Assembly: GCA_030682655.1 (NCBI GenBank)
Contig: JAUXNU010000205.1
Location: forward strand, 1-64,000
Source: Actinomycetota bacterium
GTDB lineage: Bacteria; Actinomycetota; Coriobacteriia; Anaerosomatales; JAUXNU01
Length of the DNA stretch: 64,000 bases
Direction: 5' to 3'
Part shown: one piece after another, positions 36,401-44,166 of the stretch
Layout: every line of letters begins with the position of its first letter
Numbering within the stretch: the first letter of the stretch is position 1
Program-made: the position numbers and the translations under genes
Notes under the pieces: generated by a model
Database searches by the model: none
The model's input: only the letters and a program-made list of their open reading frames with translations
Told to the model about the DNA's origin: nothing

Positions 36401-37705
36401 GGTGCGCGTGATCTGCACGACGACGTACAGGCCGAGAATCAAGCTGCTGATCGCGAATGAAAGCAGAATGCCGAGTAGCCGGTAAAGCGACCGCGACGCG
36501 TCCACGGTAGCTGCGTCCATATCCGCGCCCACGAATGTGACCGTGGTGTCGAAACCAGCGTCCTCGATGGGAGCAAACGCCGTGTACCACGTCTTGCCGT
36601 CCGCCTCCAGCGGCCCGAGCAGGTGCGGGTTGCCGTCGGCGAGCACCGCGTGTTGTTCCTTCGCGATCCCGGAGAGAATCGCGCTGATCGAGCCGATATC
36701 CGGGCCATCGACCGACGCGTAGGCAACCTCGACCACGCGGCCGTCCTCCAGCCGAACGACACGAAGATCCGTCAGGCTTTCGGAGGCGAGGAGCAGGTGG
36801 TTGAGGTGGTCTTCGATTGTGATTGCGTGAGACTGGACCGCTCTCGTCGCTGCAGGCGCATCCTCAGCCCCGTACTCCGGTGCGATCGCCGAGGCGGCCA
36901 TGCGCGCCTGCGCCCGAAGTGAATCGAGCAGCTTGCGCTCGCCCTCCTGACCCATGATGTCGGTGACCGCCCAGCCGAGGACTAGCATGAGTGCGAGCGA
37001 GAGTCCGAGTATGCGGCGGGCGATACGGTCGTAGCGCTCGTCGACCACCGTGGAGCTCTGGCCGAACCGCAAGGCGTAGCCTCCGAGCCCGACCATGAGG
37101 AACAGTGCGAATGCGGACCGTGCCGCGACAAGCCAGGCGAAGGCCTCCATGTCGCCCGGCAAACGCATGAGTGCGCAGGCAGCGACGCAAGTACCCATGT
37201 ATCCCACCAGGCTGACCGCTACGTGGATAGTGGTCGCCTGTTGCTTGGCCGTCTCATCTCGCGTCGTCTGAACGAGTTCACGGGCGACAAACAGGGCTGC
37301 GCCCAGCAGCATGAAGTTGCCCACTTCGCGGCCGAAACCGAGAAGACCCGCACCGGGAATGAGACCGACAGCGATCGCCGCAACGAGCCACCGGACGCCG
37401 ACACGTCGTGCGCCGGCACGTTGCCGCTCGGAGGACAGCCCGAACTCCATGAGAGCCGCAAACGCGGCAGCCGCGGCAAGAATGTCCAACCAGAGGATCC
37501 ACGGGTTCGAAACGAAGGGCTCCGCAAGCGCTACATACCACTGGTCGACCGTTCTGAGTACCGCAAACGCAGCGAGCCACAGCCACTGGAAGCGCTTGTT
37601 GCCGGCCTGGCGCAACGCCACTCCGTGCGTGGCGATGATGAGCAGCGCCACGCCGCCCAGGAAAGCGATGTAGTCGACATAGTCGAGTGGGAAGACCCGG
37701 CCCAT
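33464..37705 (-). CDS. hybrid sensor histidine kinase (7TM-sensor-PAS-GAF-PAS-HisKA-HATPase-REC-REC)
   Basis: A 1413-residue membrane kinase. Residues 1-215 have seven hydrophobic segments; residues about 235-400 form an extracytoplasmic sensor region between two further membrane helices. Then come a PAS (MFENAPEAILVVDAHEG), a GAF (AGVQSLLVVPMVVVGRTVGF), a second PAS with PAC (SPVGVIITDPDGDIRYANPK), HisKA (DFLATMSHEIRTPMNAIIGM), the ATPase (NLLGNAVKFTE, DTGIGIAEDK, GGTGLGLTIS) and two receivers (IVLDYQMPRMDG and VFMDMQMPIMDG). There is no built-in Hpt; a separate one is encoded in overlap downstream. ATG 37705 has GAGG six bases upstream. Signal unknown. The 203 bases upstream (37706-37908) hold no gene. 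Confidence 0.93.
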   Translation of the reverse strand: MGRVFPLDYVDYIAFLGGVALLIIATHGVALRQAGNKRFQWLWLAAFAVLRTVDQWYVALAEPFVSNPWILWLDILAAAAAFAALMEFGLSSERQRAGARRVGVRWLVAAIAVGLIPGAGLLGFGREVGNFMLLGAALFVARELVQTTRDETAKQQATTIHVAVSLVGYMGTCVAACALMRLPGDMEAFAWLVAARSAFALFLMVGLGGYALRFGQSSTVVDERYDRIARRILGLSLALMLVLGWAVTDIMGQEGERKLLDSLRAQARMAASAIAPEYGAEDAPAATRAVQSHAITIEDHLNHLLLASESLTDLRVVRLEDGRVVEVAYASVDGPDIGSISAILSGIAKEQHAVLADGNPHLLGPLEADGKTWYTAFAPIEDAGFDTTVTFVGADMDAATVDASRSLYRLLGILLSFAISSLILGLYVVVQITRTMAARVSLSERSFRTMFENAPEAILVVDAHEGLILSASPYTCTWLGREGGSLSGVPLADLAVIEPDVLAGMLRECYESAVPEPQSCHFRHAEGREIDVEAKALAYEYDGKDALIIFARDVTASVSAQQETEAHALFSQLIAETTMAFVDANEASIGELVESALTGIGTYAGVDRAYLFDFAEDGETMSNVFEWCDEGISSRKSFMRRVPVSKYSHLAGNLMNGYDVHVPDVAADTGLPGCEREALQAAGVQSLLVVPMVVVGRTVGFLGFDSIRSTKEWSLDNIMVLRIVADVIAAARRRVAAEAKVKQLSLAIEQSPVGVIITDPDGDIRYANPKFGRLTGYSTAELRGKNPRILKSGETPQEVYEDLWTTVAAGKIWRGEVINKRADESRFWAALTISPMRGIDGRITGYVGIQQDVTQVKEAQAALEEAKLSAETANRAKSDFLATMSHEIRTPMNAIIGMAELLRETELTKAQARYIDIFESAGESLLILINSILDLSKIEANRLDLDPVPFDLYDMVEGASSVVGMKAAEKGLEVLYRVKPGTPEWVVGDPDRLRQVLLNLLGNAVKFTESGHVYVAVEQDPLSDDPGALKFSVTDTGIGIAEDKLGAVFESFTQADSSTTRKYGGTGLGLTISRRLVEVMGGTIEIASRPGKGTTFTFTVKLEVAEAPMSAVNAPPDLREGARILVVDDNATNRLILRETLSTWGVLVGEASDGADGLEQVRRAAKAGETWDAIVLDYQMPRMDGFAFLEELRATSTFRDLPVIMLSSDMHSRDGERGKRLGLVDNLQKPVRRNELRQALADALGGTWERGLPGPRRSTHGVSARNRADETKLRPAKDIAPLEILVAEDSEDNRFLLESCLGATPHRVTFAENGREALDLVESGQVFDLVFMDMQMPIMDGYEAARLIRERERPLDGVHMPIVALTAYALSEEVEKCLAAGCDAHLAKPIRKKVLLEAIEGFEKEGNRWKASA

Positions 37706-37908
37706 GGGGTACCTCACACCTTCGACAGACCGTTCATCCTCGACAAAAGGTCTGCGGTGCCCTTCGTGCACCTAATGAGTCCATCGGGCTGGCGAAGACC
37801 AAGGGTTAGCAGACGGCGACGAACGGCACGTACACGCCACCGGTCGCATGACGTGGCCCGCAGGTCGGAGTCGGTTTCAGAGGCGTGACGACCACCCCTG
37901 CGCACGCC

Positions 37909-38925
37909 CTAGAGAGCGCCCAGGAGACTGTCGACGTCTTCCTCGGTGGTGTCCCAGGACGTGACCCAGCGCACCTCACCGCGCGCTTCATCCCAGGTGT
38001 AGAAGCGATAGGCCTCCTGGGAGCGGGCAAGCTGCTCGCCACCCAGCAGTGCGAATACCTCGTTCGCGTCAACGCTTTGGGTGATCTCGATGCCCCTGTC
38101 GCGCGCACCGTGAGCCAGACGGGCCGCCATCGCATTTGCGTGCACCGCGCACTCGCGCCACAGATCGCCCTGGAGCATCGCCACAAACTGCGCCGCAACG
38201 AAACGCATCTTCGACGGAAGCTGCGCGGACTGCTTGCGCACATACTTCGCAGCTGCAGTTCGAGCAGCCCCGAAGTGAACGACCGCCTCCCCCATCAGCA
38301 TGCCGTTCTTGGTGCCACCGAAGGACAACACGTCCACACTGGCGCCCGCCGTGATCTCCCCGAGGCTGCAGCCGAGCGAGACTGCTGCGTTCGCGAGCCG
38401 GGCGCCGTCGACGTGAAGCACCATGCCGTGCGCGTGAGCCAAGTCGGCGAGGGCACGGGTCTCCTCGGGCGTGTAGACGGTTCCGAACTCGCTGGCCTGC
38501 GAGATGGAGATCACGCGCGGCTGGGCGTGGTGCTCGAAGTCGAATCCGGTCAGATGGGGTCGCACGAGGTCCGGAGTCAGCTTGCCGTCGGGCGTGGCGA
38601 CCGGTACGAGTTTGACGCCCGCGATGTGCTCGGGAGCAGCACACTCGTCGACGTTGATGTGCGCCGTCTCCGGGCAGATCACGGACTGGTACGGCGTGGC
38701 CACACTCGCGAGCGAAACCACGTTGGCTCCGGTGCCGTTGAACACCAGGTGCACGTCGATATCGTCACCCAGGTGAGAGCGGAACAGCTCGACCGCGCGG
38801 GCGGTGAGTACATCGTCGCCGTACGCCGGAACGTGACCCGTGTTCGCCTCGGCGATCGCGGCGAGAACCGCCGGGTGCACCCCGGCGTGGTTGTCAGAGC
38901 CGAATCCCCTGCGCGTGTCTGACAT
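37909..38925 (-). CDS. ltaE: low-specificity L-threonine aldolase
   Basis: A 338-residue PLP enzyme that splits L-threonine or L-allo-threonine to glycine and acetaldehyde. Signature regions are GFGSDNHAGVHPAVL, YGDDVLTARAVELF, VHLVFNGTGANVVSL, the Asp-binding LHVDGARLANAA and the PLP-lysine loop SFGGTKNGMLMGE. ATG 38925 has AGGAGG eight bases upstream. It follows the D-cysteine desulfhydrase-family gene by 17 bases, so both PLP enzymes are probably cotranscribed. Confidence 0.93.
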   Translation of the reverse strand: MSDTRRGFGSDNHAGVHPAVLAAIAEANTGHVPAYGDDVLTARAVELFRSHLGDDIDVHLVFNGTGANVVSLASVATPYQSVICPETAHINVDECAAPEHIAGVKLVPVATPDGKLTPDLVRPHLTGFDFEHHAQPRVISISQASEFGTVYTPEETRALADLAHAHGMVLHVDGARLANAAVSLGCSLGEITAGASVDVLSFGGTKNGMLMGEAVVHFGAARTAAAKYVRKQSAQLPSKMRFVAAQFVAMLQGDLWRECAVHANAMAARLAHGARDRGIEITQSVDANEVFALLGGEQLARSQEAYRFYTWDEARGEVRWVTSWDTTEEDVDSLLGAL

Positions 38926-38942
38926 CTGCGATTCCTCCTGTC

Positions 38943-40013
38943 CTAGCCGAAGAGCCGGTCGCACTCGGCGATGTAGTCTTGCAGCCGCTGCGGGAGCGTG
39001 TCTGCCGGACCCGGCTCGGGCAATGCAGCGGAGTTGTAGGTGTTCCAGAACAGCACGCTGGACCCTCCGAGTTCGCCGCGCGACGCATCGGCCGTCAGCG
39101 CGGCGAAGGCCTTGCCCGTGTACGTCGTCTCGAGCCTATGTCCCGCCTGCCCCATGTCGGCGACCGCCTGCATCGTCTCGGGAGTCACGACTCCGTATCC
39201 TGGTTCGCACCAGTCATCCCGTAGCGTCAGGCTCAGGTCCCCGAAAGCGAGAGCCGGGAAGTCCGCGTCCGCCTCCCGGAGCAGCGCGACCGTCTCCTCG
39301 GCTATTGTGCGGGCGAACGCCACATTGGCGACCTCGGACGGCGTCACGCGAATGGCCTGTATCGTTACGCGGTTCCAGCCGACTGCCGCACACCCGATCG
39401 CCAGTCCGACGGCGGTGCCGAGCGTGCCGCCCGCAACGTAGATGGTGCCCGGTTCGGCCATCTCATCCGCCACCTCGAATGCAGCGTTCACGTAGCCGGC
39501 CGCACCGAGCGCGTTCGTACCGCCCATCGGGATCACGAGCGGCTCCACGCCGTTGGCCGCCTCGAGCGCTCGCTTGACCCTCACAGCCTCCCGCGCGCCG
39601 TCCCAGCCCTCCACCAGGTGGATCCGTGTCCCGAGCCCGGCGTGCGCCAGCAGCGTCGCGCGAGCGTACGGGGTCGGCGCCTGAGGCGAGAGCACGACAT
39701 GCGGCTCGAGACCGACCGCTCGGGCATGGACCGCGGTCGCAAGCGCGTGGTTCGACCCGTAGGCGCCGAATGTAATGACGGCCCTGCGCTCCTCGGCTAG
39801 CGCTTTGCCAAGGAGAAACTCGAGCTTTCGGACCTTGTTCCCGCCGTACGCGCGCGACGTGAGGTCATCTCGCTTGATCCAGAGCTCGCCGACTGAGAGC
39901 GCGGACTCGATGGTCTCGAGCGGAGTCGGCAGGTCGCAAAGTGCGACACGCGACAGCCCATCGATGCCGGGGAAGCGCTCGACAAGCGAGATGGTCACAG
40001 GATCTCCGATCAT
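38943..40013 (-). CDS. D-cysteine desulfhydrase / ACC deaminase-family PLP enzyme
   Basis: A 356-residue fold-type II PLP enzyme. LWIKRDDLTSRAYGGNKVRK carries the PLP lysine, followed by TFGAYGSNHALATA and GLEPHVVLSPQAP. The phosphate-binding loop is GGTLGTAVGL and the end FWNTYNSA. This pattern marks the D-cysteine desulfhydrase and ACC deaminase group. D-cysteine desulfhydrase activity (to pyruvate, sulfide and ammonia) is the more likely, but the two cannot be separated surely by sequence reading. It is followed by ltaE. Confidence 0.87.
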   Translation of the reverse strand: MIGDPVTISLVERFPGIDGLSRVALCDLPTPLETIESALSVGELWIKRDDLTSRAYGGNKVRKLEFLLGKALAEERRAVITFGAYGSNHALATAVHARAVGLEPHVVLSPQAPTPYARATLLAHAGLGTRIHLVEGWDGAREAVRVKRALEAANGVEPLVIPMGGTNALGAAGYVNAAFEVADEMAEPGTIYVAGGTLGTAVGLAIGCAAVGWNRVTIQAIRVTPSEVANVAFARTIAEETVALLREADADFPALAFGDLSLTLRDDWCEPGYGVVTPETMQAVADMGQAGHRLETTYTGKAFAALTADASRGELGGSSVLFWNTYNSAALPEPGPADTLPQRLQDYIAECDRLFG

Positions 40014-40128
40014 ACGGGGCGCACACGGAGGTCATCGTACCTCAACGTTTCCCCGGACACGCGGCGATGTGCCCGGTGACATGTCGGGTAGATACTCCAC
40101 GACCCCCCGCGTCGAGAGGAGCCCGCGC

Positions 40129-40404
40129 ATGGCGACGTGCGACCACTGCGACAACGTCGATCTGACTCTCCCCGCGGCGGTTCACGTCTGCGAGGGCTGC
40201 GTCACCTCCGGCGACACCTGGGTGCAGCTGCGCGTGTGCAAGACATGCGGGTACGTGGGATGCTGCGACTCCTCGGCAAACCAACACGCCCGGGGCCACT
40301 ACCACACGGCGGAGCACCCGATCATGGGCCCGGCCGATGGGGGCGGATGGCTGTGGTGCTACCCGGACGACAGCTACATCGACAACGACGGCAATCTCGT
40401 CTGA
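40129..40404 (+). CDS. UBP-type zinc finger protein
   Basis: A 91-residue protein consisting of one ZnF-UBP domain. Conserved are the CDHCD and CEGC pairs, WVQLRVCKTCGYVGCCDSS, NQHARGHYHTAEHPIM and the closing WCYPDDSYID. In eukaryotes this domain binds the C-terminal Gly-Gly of ubiquitin; free-standing bacterial copies are known, mainly in Actinomycetota, with unproved function. ATG 40129 has GAGAGGAG seven bases upstream. It stands alone on the + strand between convergent genes. Confidence 0.92.
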   Translation: MATCDHCDNVDLTLPAAVHVCEGCVTSGDTWVQLRVCKTCGYVGCCDSSANQHARGHYHTAEHPIMGPADGGGWLWCYPDDSYIDNDGNLV

Positions 40405-40417
40405 CCACACAGGGCCG

Positions 40418-40939
40418 CTAGCCGGGGCGCCGCTCCCGCAACACGCGCCACAGCCTGTACTCCACCAGTCCCAGCAGCAGGCCAACGAGTCCCACCGGAA
40501 GCTTCCAAAGCTGCGGCTCGTGCGTGCGTCTGAAGCCGGGCTCGAGAAGCTCGATCGAGTCAGCGTGGACATCGAACTCACCACCGTGCGTGATGCACGA
40601 GACGTTCACGGTGCCGCGCACCCTCACGATGTCCCCCGTGTGAACGTGATCGCCGTATACGCCGACGGTCTCGGCCTGCTCGTTGGTGAGCCATACGCCA
40701 ACGCCAACGCCTCCGCCAAGGACGTTCACCCACCTGTGGTCGGCGCCGGCCCGCAAGGACTCGCCGATCGCCTCTCCCTCGATGGTGACTGGCGTGCCGT
40801 CGAGCGCGCGGTCGATCGCGATGAGTTGTGCGGGGCTCATGGCGTTCGCATCGGCGGCAACCGCCAACGGAGTCGTCACGGACAGGACTCCGCTGAATAC
40901 CAGGATCGCGAACAGGAAGCGTGTCCGTCTGGAGGTCAT
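40418..40939 (-). CDS. exported OB-fold-like protein with C-terminal membrane helix
   Basis: A 173-residue protein with signal peptide (RFLFAILVFSGVLSVTTPLAVAAD) and a hydrophobic C-terminal helix (LPVGLVGLLLGLVEYRLW). Between them, residues about 45-135 look like an OB fold of the tRNA-anticodon/DNA-binding type found in exported proteins (TPVTIEGEAIGES, VGVYGDHVHTGDIVRVRGTVN). The active site of any enzyme is not visible. Its ATG shares one base with the trkH stop (TGATG), so it is coupled to the potassium channel gene. Function unknown. Confidence 0.7.
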   Translation of the reverse strand: MTSRRTRFLFAILVFSGVLSVTTPLAVAADANAMSPAQLIAIDRALDGTPVTIEGEAIGESLRAGADHRWVNVLGGGVGVGVWLTNEQAETVGVYGDHVHTGDIVRVRGTVNVSCITHGGEFDVHADSIELLEPGFRRTHEPQLWKLPVGLVGLLLGLVEYRLWRVLRERRPG

Positions 40940-42462
40940 CACGAGGCACGCGCCCTCACGCGCCGCGGCAGAACGGCCAGCACGATCTGCGCCACGAGAG
41001 CGAGCACGGCGATGAACTCAAGGCGACCTGCCCACATCTGCACCATGTATACCAGCTTGAGCCCGAGGGGCATGGCCGACGACGTGATGCCGGTCGACAG
41101 GCCCACGTTGGCCGTAGCCGAGATCGATTCAAAGAGCGCCTCACCGGCGCCGTAGCCGTAGGCCGCGCCGATGAGCCCGCCGGAGACGTACGTGATGGCG
41201 TACATGATCACGACGATCGCCGCCACGGTGGTCATCTCAGGCGTTAGGAACCGCTCCCCGAGGTGGTGGTACCGCGTTGTTATCACTGCGCTCCTGGGGG
41301 CAAGCGAGCGCTTGACCTGCAGCACCACCGCCTTCATCACGGTACCGATGCGCAGGGCCTTGATCCCTCCCGCCGTGGATGACGCCGCGCCTCCAGCGGC
41401 CATGGCCAGCAGGATCGCCGCGAATGCGGGGCCGCCGTAGTCGGCCATCCACTGGTTCACGTATATGGTCTGGTGCCCCGTCCCCGTGTGTGCGGAGATG
41501 ATGTGGTAGGCGCCCTTTCTCACGGCGGCGAAGGAGTCAGGAAACGCCTCTGTTGCGGCAAAGCCGATGGCCGTCAGAGCGGACAGCAAGAGGATGTTCA
41601 CGGCCAGCACGCGCGTCTCGATGTTGCGCCACAGCTCCAGCCGGTCCCCGCGCCAGACCTGCGCATGCAGGTTGAAGTTCATAGTGCCGGCGATCATCAG
41701 AAAGACACTGACGATCTCGAATGCGTAGCTGTGGTAGTACATGGCGTTCATCGACTGCGGCCCGAACCCGCCCGTGTCATAGGCGGCCACCGAAATCCAG
41801 AAGGCGTGGAGGAACCCCCGGCCCGGATCCATACCCAAGTAGCTGTTGACGCCAAAGAGGGCCATGGTGCCGAGACCCACATACACCGCGGTCACGAACC
41901 AGATGAAGCGCGTGGTGTAGAGCACGTTCGGCAGGATCCGCTCGTCCCGCCCTTCAGCTTCGTAGAGAGAGAACGCTCCGCCACGCATGCCTACCGCCAA
42001 GGACAAGGCCGCGACGACGATGCCCTGCCCGCCGATGAGGTGTGTAAGGTGACGCCACATGTTGTGCGCAAGCGCCATGTGATCCAGATCGACGACGACC
42101 GTCAGTCCCGATGTGGTCAGCCCTGAGACAGCGTCGAAGGCCGCGTCGATATAGGACAGGTAGTTGCCGGACATCGCGAGCGGGACCGCCGCCACAGCGG
42201 AAGCGGCCATCCACCCGAGCGCGGTGAGTACGAGCGCATGCCCGCGGGTAACCCGCGTCTCACGCGTCTGGGTCAGCGCCAGCGCCCCGCCAACGGCGAC
42301 CGAGACGCCCATTCCCACGAGATAGTCGAGGGCCGCATCCCATTCACGAAACAGGAGCGCAGTCACGAGGGGAACGACCATCACGAGGCCGATGCCCACC
42401 ACGAACACCCCGACGAAGTGCAGGACTACCCTCGTGTCGGCCAATCGAGTCCGCATCCACAT
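40939..42462 (-). CDS. TrkH/KtrB-family potassium transporter subunit
   Basis: A 507-residue polytopic membrane protein of the TrkH/KtrB family. The first selectivity-filter segment is DAVSGLTTSGLTVVVDLD; the later pore loops include SVAAYDTGGFGP, SAHTGTGHQTIY and ATANVGLSTGI, each with the filter Gly. It moves K+ (or Na+-coupled K+) across the membrane. The regulatory TrkA/KtrA partner is not adjacent. AGGGG precedes ATG 42462. A 42-codon membrane peptide gene ends 12 bases upstream, and the OB-fold protein follows, making a three-gene unit. Confidence 0.92.
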   Translation of the reverse strand: MWMRTRLADTRVVLHFVGVFVVGIGLVMVVPLVTALLFREWDAALDYLVGMGVSVAVGGALALTQTRETRVTRGHALVLTALGWMAASAVAAVPLAMSGNYLSYIDAAFDAVSGLTTSGLTVVVDLDHMALAHNMWRHLTHLIGGQGIVVAALSLAVGMRGGAFSLYEAEGRDERILPNVLYTTRFIWFVTAVYVGLGTMALFGVNSYLGMDPGRGFLHAFWISVAAYDTGGFGPQSMNAMYYHSYAFEIVSVFLMIAGTMNFNLHAQVWRGDRLELWRNIETRVLAVNILLLSALTAIGFAATEAFPDSFAAVRKGAYHIISAHTGTGHQTIYVNQWMADYGGPAFAAILLAMAAGGAASSTAGGIKALRIGTVMKAVVLQVKRSLAPRSAVITTRYHHLGERFLTPEMTTVAAIVVIMYAITYVSGGLIGAAYGYGAGEALFESISATANVGLSTGITSSAMPLGLKLVYMVQMWAGRLEFIAVLALVAQIVLAVLPRRVRARAS

Positions 42463-42474
42463 GGCCGCAGACCC

Positions 42475-42603
42475 CTAGAGGATTCGAACGAGGACGGCGA
42501 CAAGAACCGCAACCGCCAGGAAGAACCCCGCGAACGCGACGAGTTCGATGGCGAGCCCACCGAGCCAGTGCTTGAAAGGGCTTTGGAGACGATGTACCTG
42601 CAT
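42475..42603 (-). CDS. 42-residue single-pass membrane peptide upstream of trkH
   Basis: A short frame of 42 residues: MQVHRLQSPFKHWLGGLAIE followed by a hydrophobic helix (VAFAGFFLAVAVLVAVLVRI) and stop. The basic N-terminus and single helix give an N-in orientation. It stops 12 bases before the trkH start on the same strand, like small subunits such as KdpF that stabilise potassium transporters. The ribosome site is weak (GGGCGG, three bases before ATG), so coding is probable rather than certain. No homolog is recognised. Confidence 0.5.
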   Translation of the reverse strand: MQVHRLQSPFKHWLGGLAIELVAFAGFFLAVAVLVAVLVRIL

Positions 42604-42694
42604 GGACCGCCCATCTGACGCCGAGGGGTCGGGGCCTGCCCGGCCTCTCACAGGATAGACGTGCAGCCAAGGAGGAACAACCCGGAGCCGGATG

Positions 42695-43198
42695 CTACGG
42701 CAGCGGGGTCTCGTCGTCGGGACTCTTGCCAGCTCCGCGCACGATCACGAAGACCCCCAGGACCACCAAGCCGGCGCCAAGGATGAACGGGAACACGTCT
42801 TCAACGTTCCCGAACGACTCTGCCAGACCCACAAGAAGCAGGATGCTTCCCGGGATGAGGGGCCACCACGACCCCCGGGGGCCACGTCTGGTGAACACAC
42901 GGTCGATGATCCAGATGAGAAGGAAGCCGGCACCAAGGCCGATCACGACAGGCTCGCTGAGGGCACCCGCGATCGACGTCTCCTCGGCCAGCAGACCTGC
43001 CCCCAGGCCGAGAAGGATGCATCCGGGAATGAGAAGCCCGTACGCCCGGTAGATGAAGTGCGCGGTCAGGAACGCCGCTCCGAGCGACAGCAGCACGACC
43101 GAGCCGCCGACCTGCTCGAAGAACTGCATCGCAAGGAACGCCAGACCCAGTGCGATCAGCACGAGCCCTCCTGTGAGAGAACCACGCTTCTCGTGCAT
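42695..43198 (-). CDS. multi-pass membrane protein, LiaF/DUF5668-like
   Basis: A 167-residue membrane protein with six short hydrophobic segments separated by tight turns (GGLVLIALGLAFLAMQFFEQ, then GSVVLLSLGAAFLTAHFI, LLIPGCILLGLGAGLL, VIGLGAGFLLIWII). The LLIPGxILLxxG type motif is repeated (43018 region and WWPLIPGSILLLVG), as in the LiaF-transmembrane/DUF5668 group. ATG 43198 has AAGGAGG five bases upstream. Such proteins are linked with envelope-stress sensing, but here only the membrane topology is seen. Confidence 0.7.
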   Translation of the reverse strand: MHEKRGSLTGGLVLIALGLAFLAMQFFEQVGGSVVLLSLGAAFLTAHFIYRAYGLLIPGCILLGLGAGLLAEETSIAGALSEPVVIGLGAGFLLIWIIDRVFTRRGPRGSWWPLIPGSILLLVGLAESFGNVEDVFPFILGAGLVVLGVFVIVRGAGKSPDDETPLP

Positions 43199-43284
43199 GG
43201 GCTCCTCCTTGCGCTGCCAGATGAGGTACGTGCAACACCGCGAGCGGTTGTATGATGTCATGGTACCCGAGGCAGGAGGAACCG

Positions 43285-44163
43285 ATGCGCGCCAACCGGC
43301 TAGTCATGGTGATCGGCGTGGCACTGATTGTTGCCTGCTTGTTCCTCGCGGGTTGTTCGGAGAAGACCCCGGTGCGAGGTGTGTCAACCGATCCGGAGCC
43401 GCCAGCTGAGTCCACGTCAACGGAGATCCCTCATGGTGGCGACACCGTCGATGTTCTGGTCTACTTCTCGCGCGATGAGGTGATCGCGGCTTCGACGCGG
43501 GCGGTCCCGCGCACGACCGCGATGGCTCGTGTGGCCCTCGAACAGCTGCTCCAGGGCGCGAACACGGCAGAGAGCGACATCGGGATGACCTCGGCCATCC
43601 CGGCGGGAACGAGACTGCTGGGAGTGACGGTCAGTGGCGGCCTGGCAACAGTGAACCTCTCGCGCGAGTTCACATCGGGAGGCGGCTCGCTGTCGATGCA
43701 GCTACGCGCGGCGCAGGTGGTCTACACGCTCACCCAGTTCCCGACCGTGGAGACTGTGGCCTTCGAGGTCGAAGACAAGCCGGTGCAAACACTCGGCGGA
43801 GAGGGGCTGGAGGTCGGGCCCTCGGTAGGCCGGGCTGACTTCGAGAACGTCACGCCGGCGATCCTCGTCGAGAGCCCCACGCCGGGCGCGAGGGTGTCGA
43901 GCCCGCTGCGCCTGACCGGGACGGCGAACGTCTTCGAGGCCATGTTCGTGGTGACTGTGACCGCACCGGGCGGCGAGATCGTGACCGAGCAGGCCGTGCA
44001 GACCACGTCGGGAACGGGCACGCGCGGGACATTCGACGAGCCGGTGGAGTTCGACATCGCCAGCGACGGGGCGGGGACGGTCATAGTCTACGAACCCTCT
44101 CCCAAGGACGGTGCGCCCACGAACATGGTCAGGCTCCCCGTCACGCTCGTCACCGCTCCGTAG
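43285..44163 (+). CDS. GerMN-domain lipoprotein with Gmad2 Ig-like domain
   Basis: A 292-residue lipoprotein. The signal peptide ends LFLAGC, so Cys is lipidated. Residues about 58-160 form a GerMN domain (VDVLVYFSRDEVIAASTRAV, LEQLLQGAN, IPAGTRLLGVTVSGGLATVN). Residues 190-290 are a Gmad2 immunoglobulin-like domain (ILVESPTPGARVSSPLRLTG). The pairing occurs in spore-germination-related and non-sporulating actinobacterial lipoproteins. ATG 43285 has AGGAGG five bases upstream. It is divergent from the LiaF-like gene (87 bases apart). Role unknown; probably envelope-associated. Confidence 0.87.
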   Translation: MRANRLVMVIGVALIVACLFLAGCSEKTPVRGVSTDPEPPAESTSTEIPHGGDTVDVLVYFSRDEVIAASTRAVPRTTAMARVALEQLLQGANTAESDIGMTSAIPAGTRLLGVTVSGGLATVNLSREFTSGGGSLSMQLRAAQVVYTLTQFPTVETVAFEVEDKPVQTLGGEGLEVGPSVGRADFENVTPAILVESPTPGARVSSPLRLTGTANVFEAMFVVTVTAPGGEIVTEQAVQTTSGTGTRGTFDEPVEFDIASDGAGTVIVYEPSPKDGAPTNMVRLPVTLVTAP

Positions 44164-44166
44164 CGG

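Noticed and set aside
37706-37908. c-di-GMP (GEMM) riboswitch-like pieces upstream of the large hybrid kinase
   Set aside because: Only isolated short matches (GTCACGC, AAACC, CGATGG) in wrong spacing; the conserved core is absent. A hairpin GGTGC/GCACC lies at 37756-37772 and no gene is seen.
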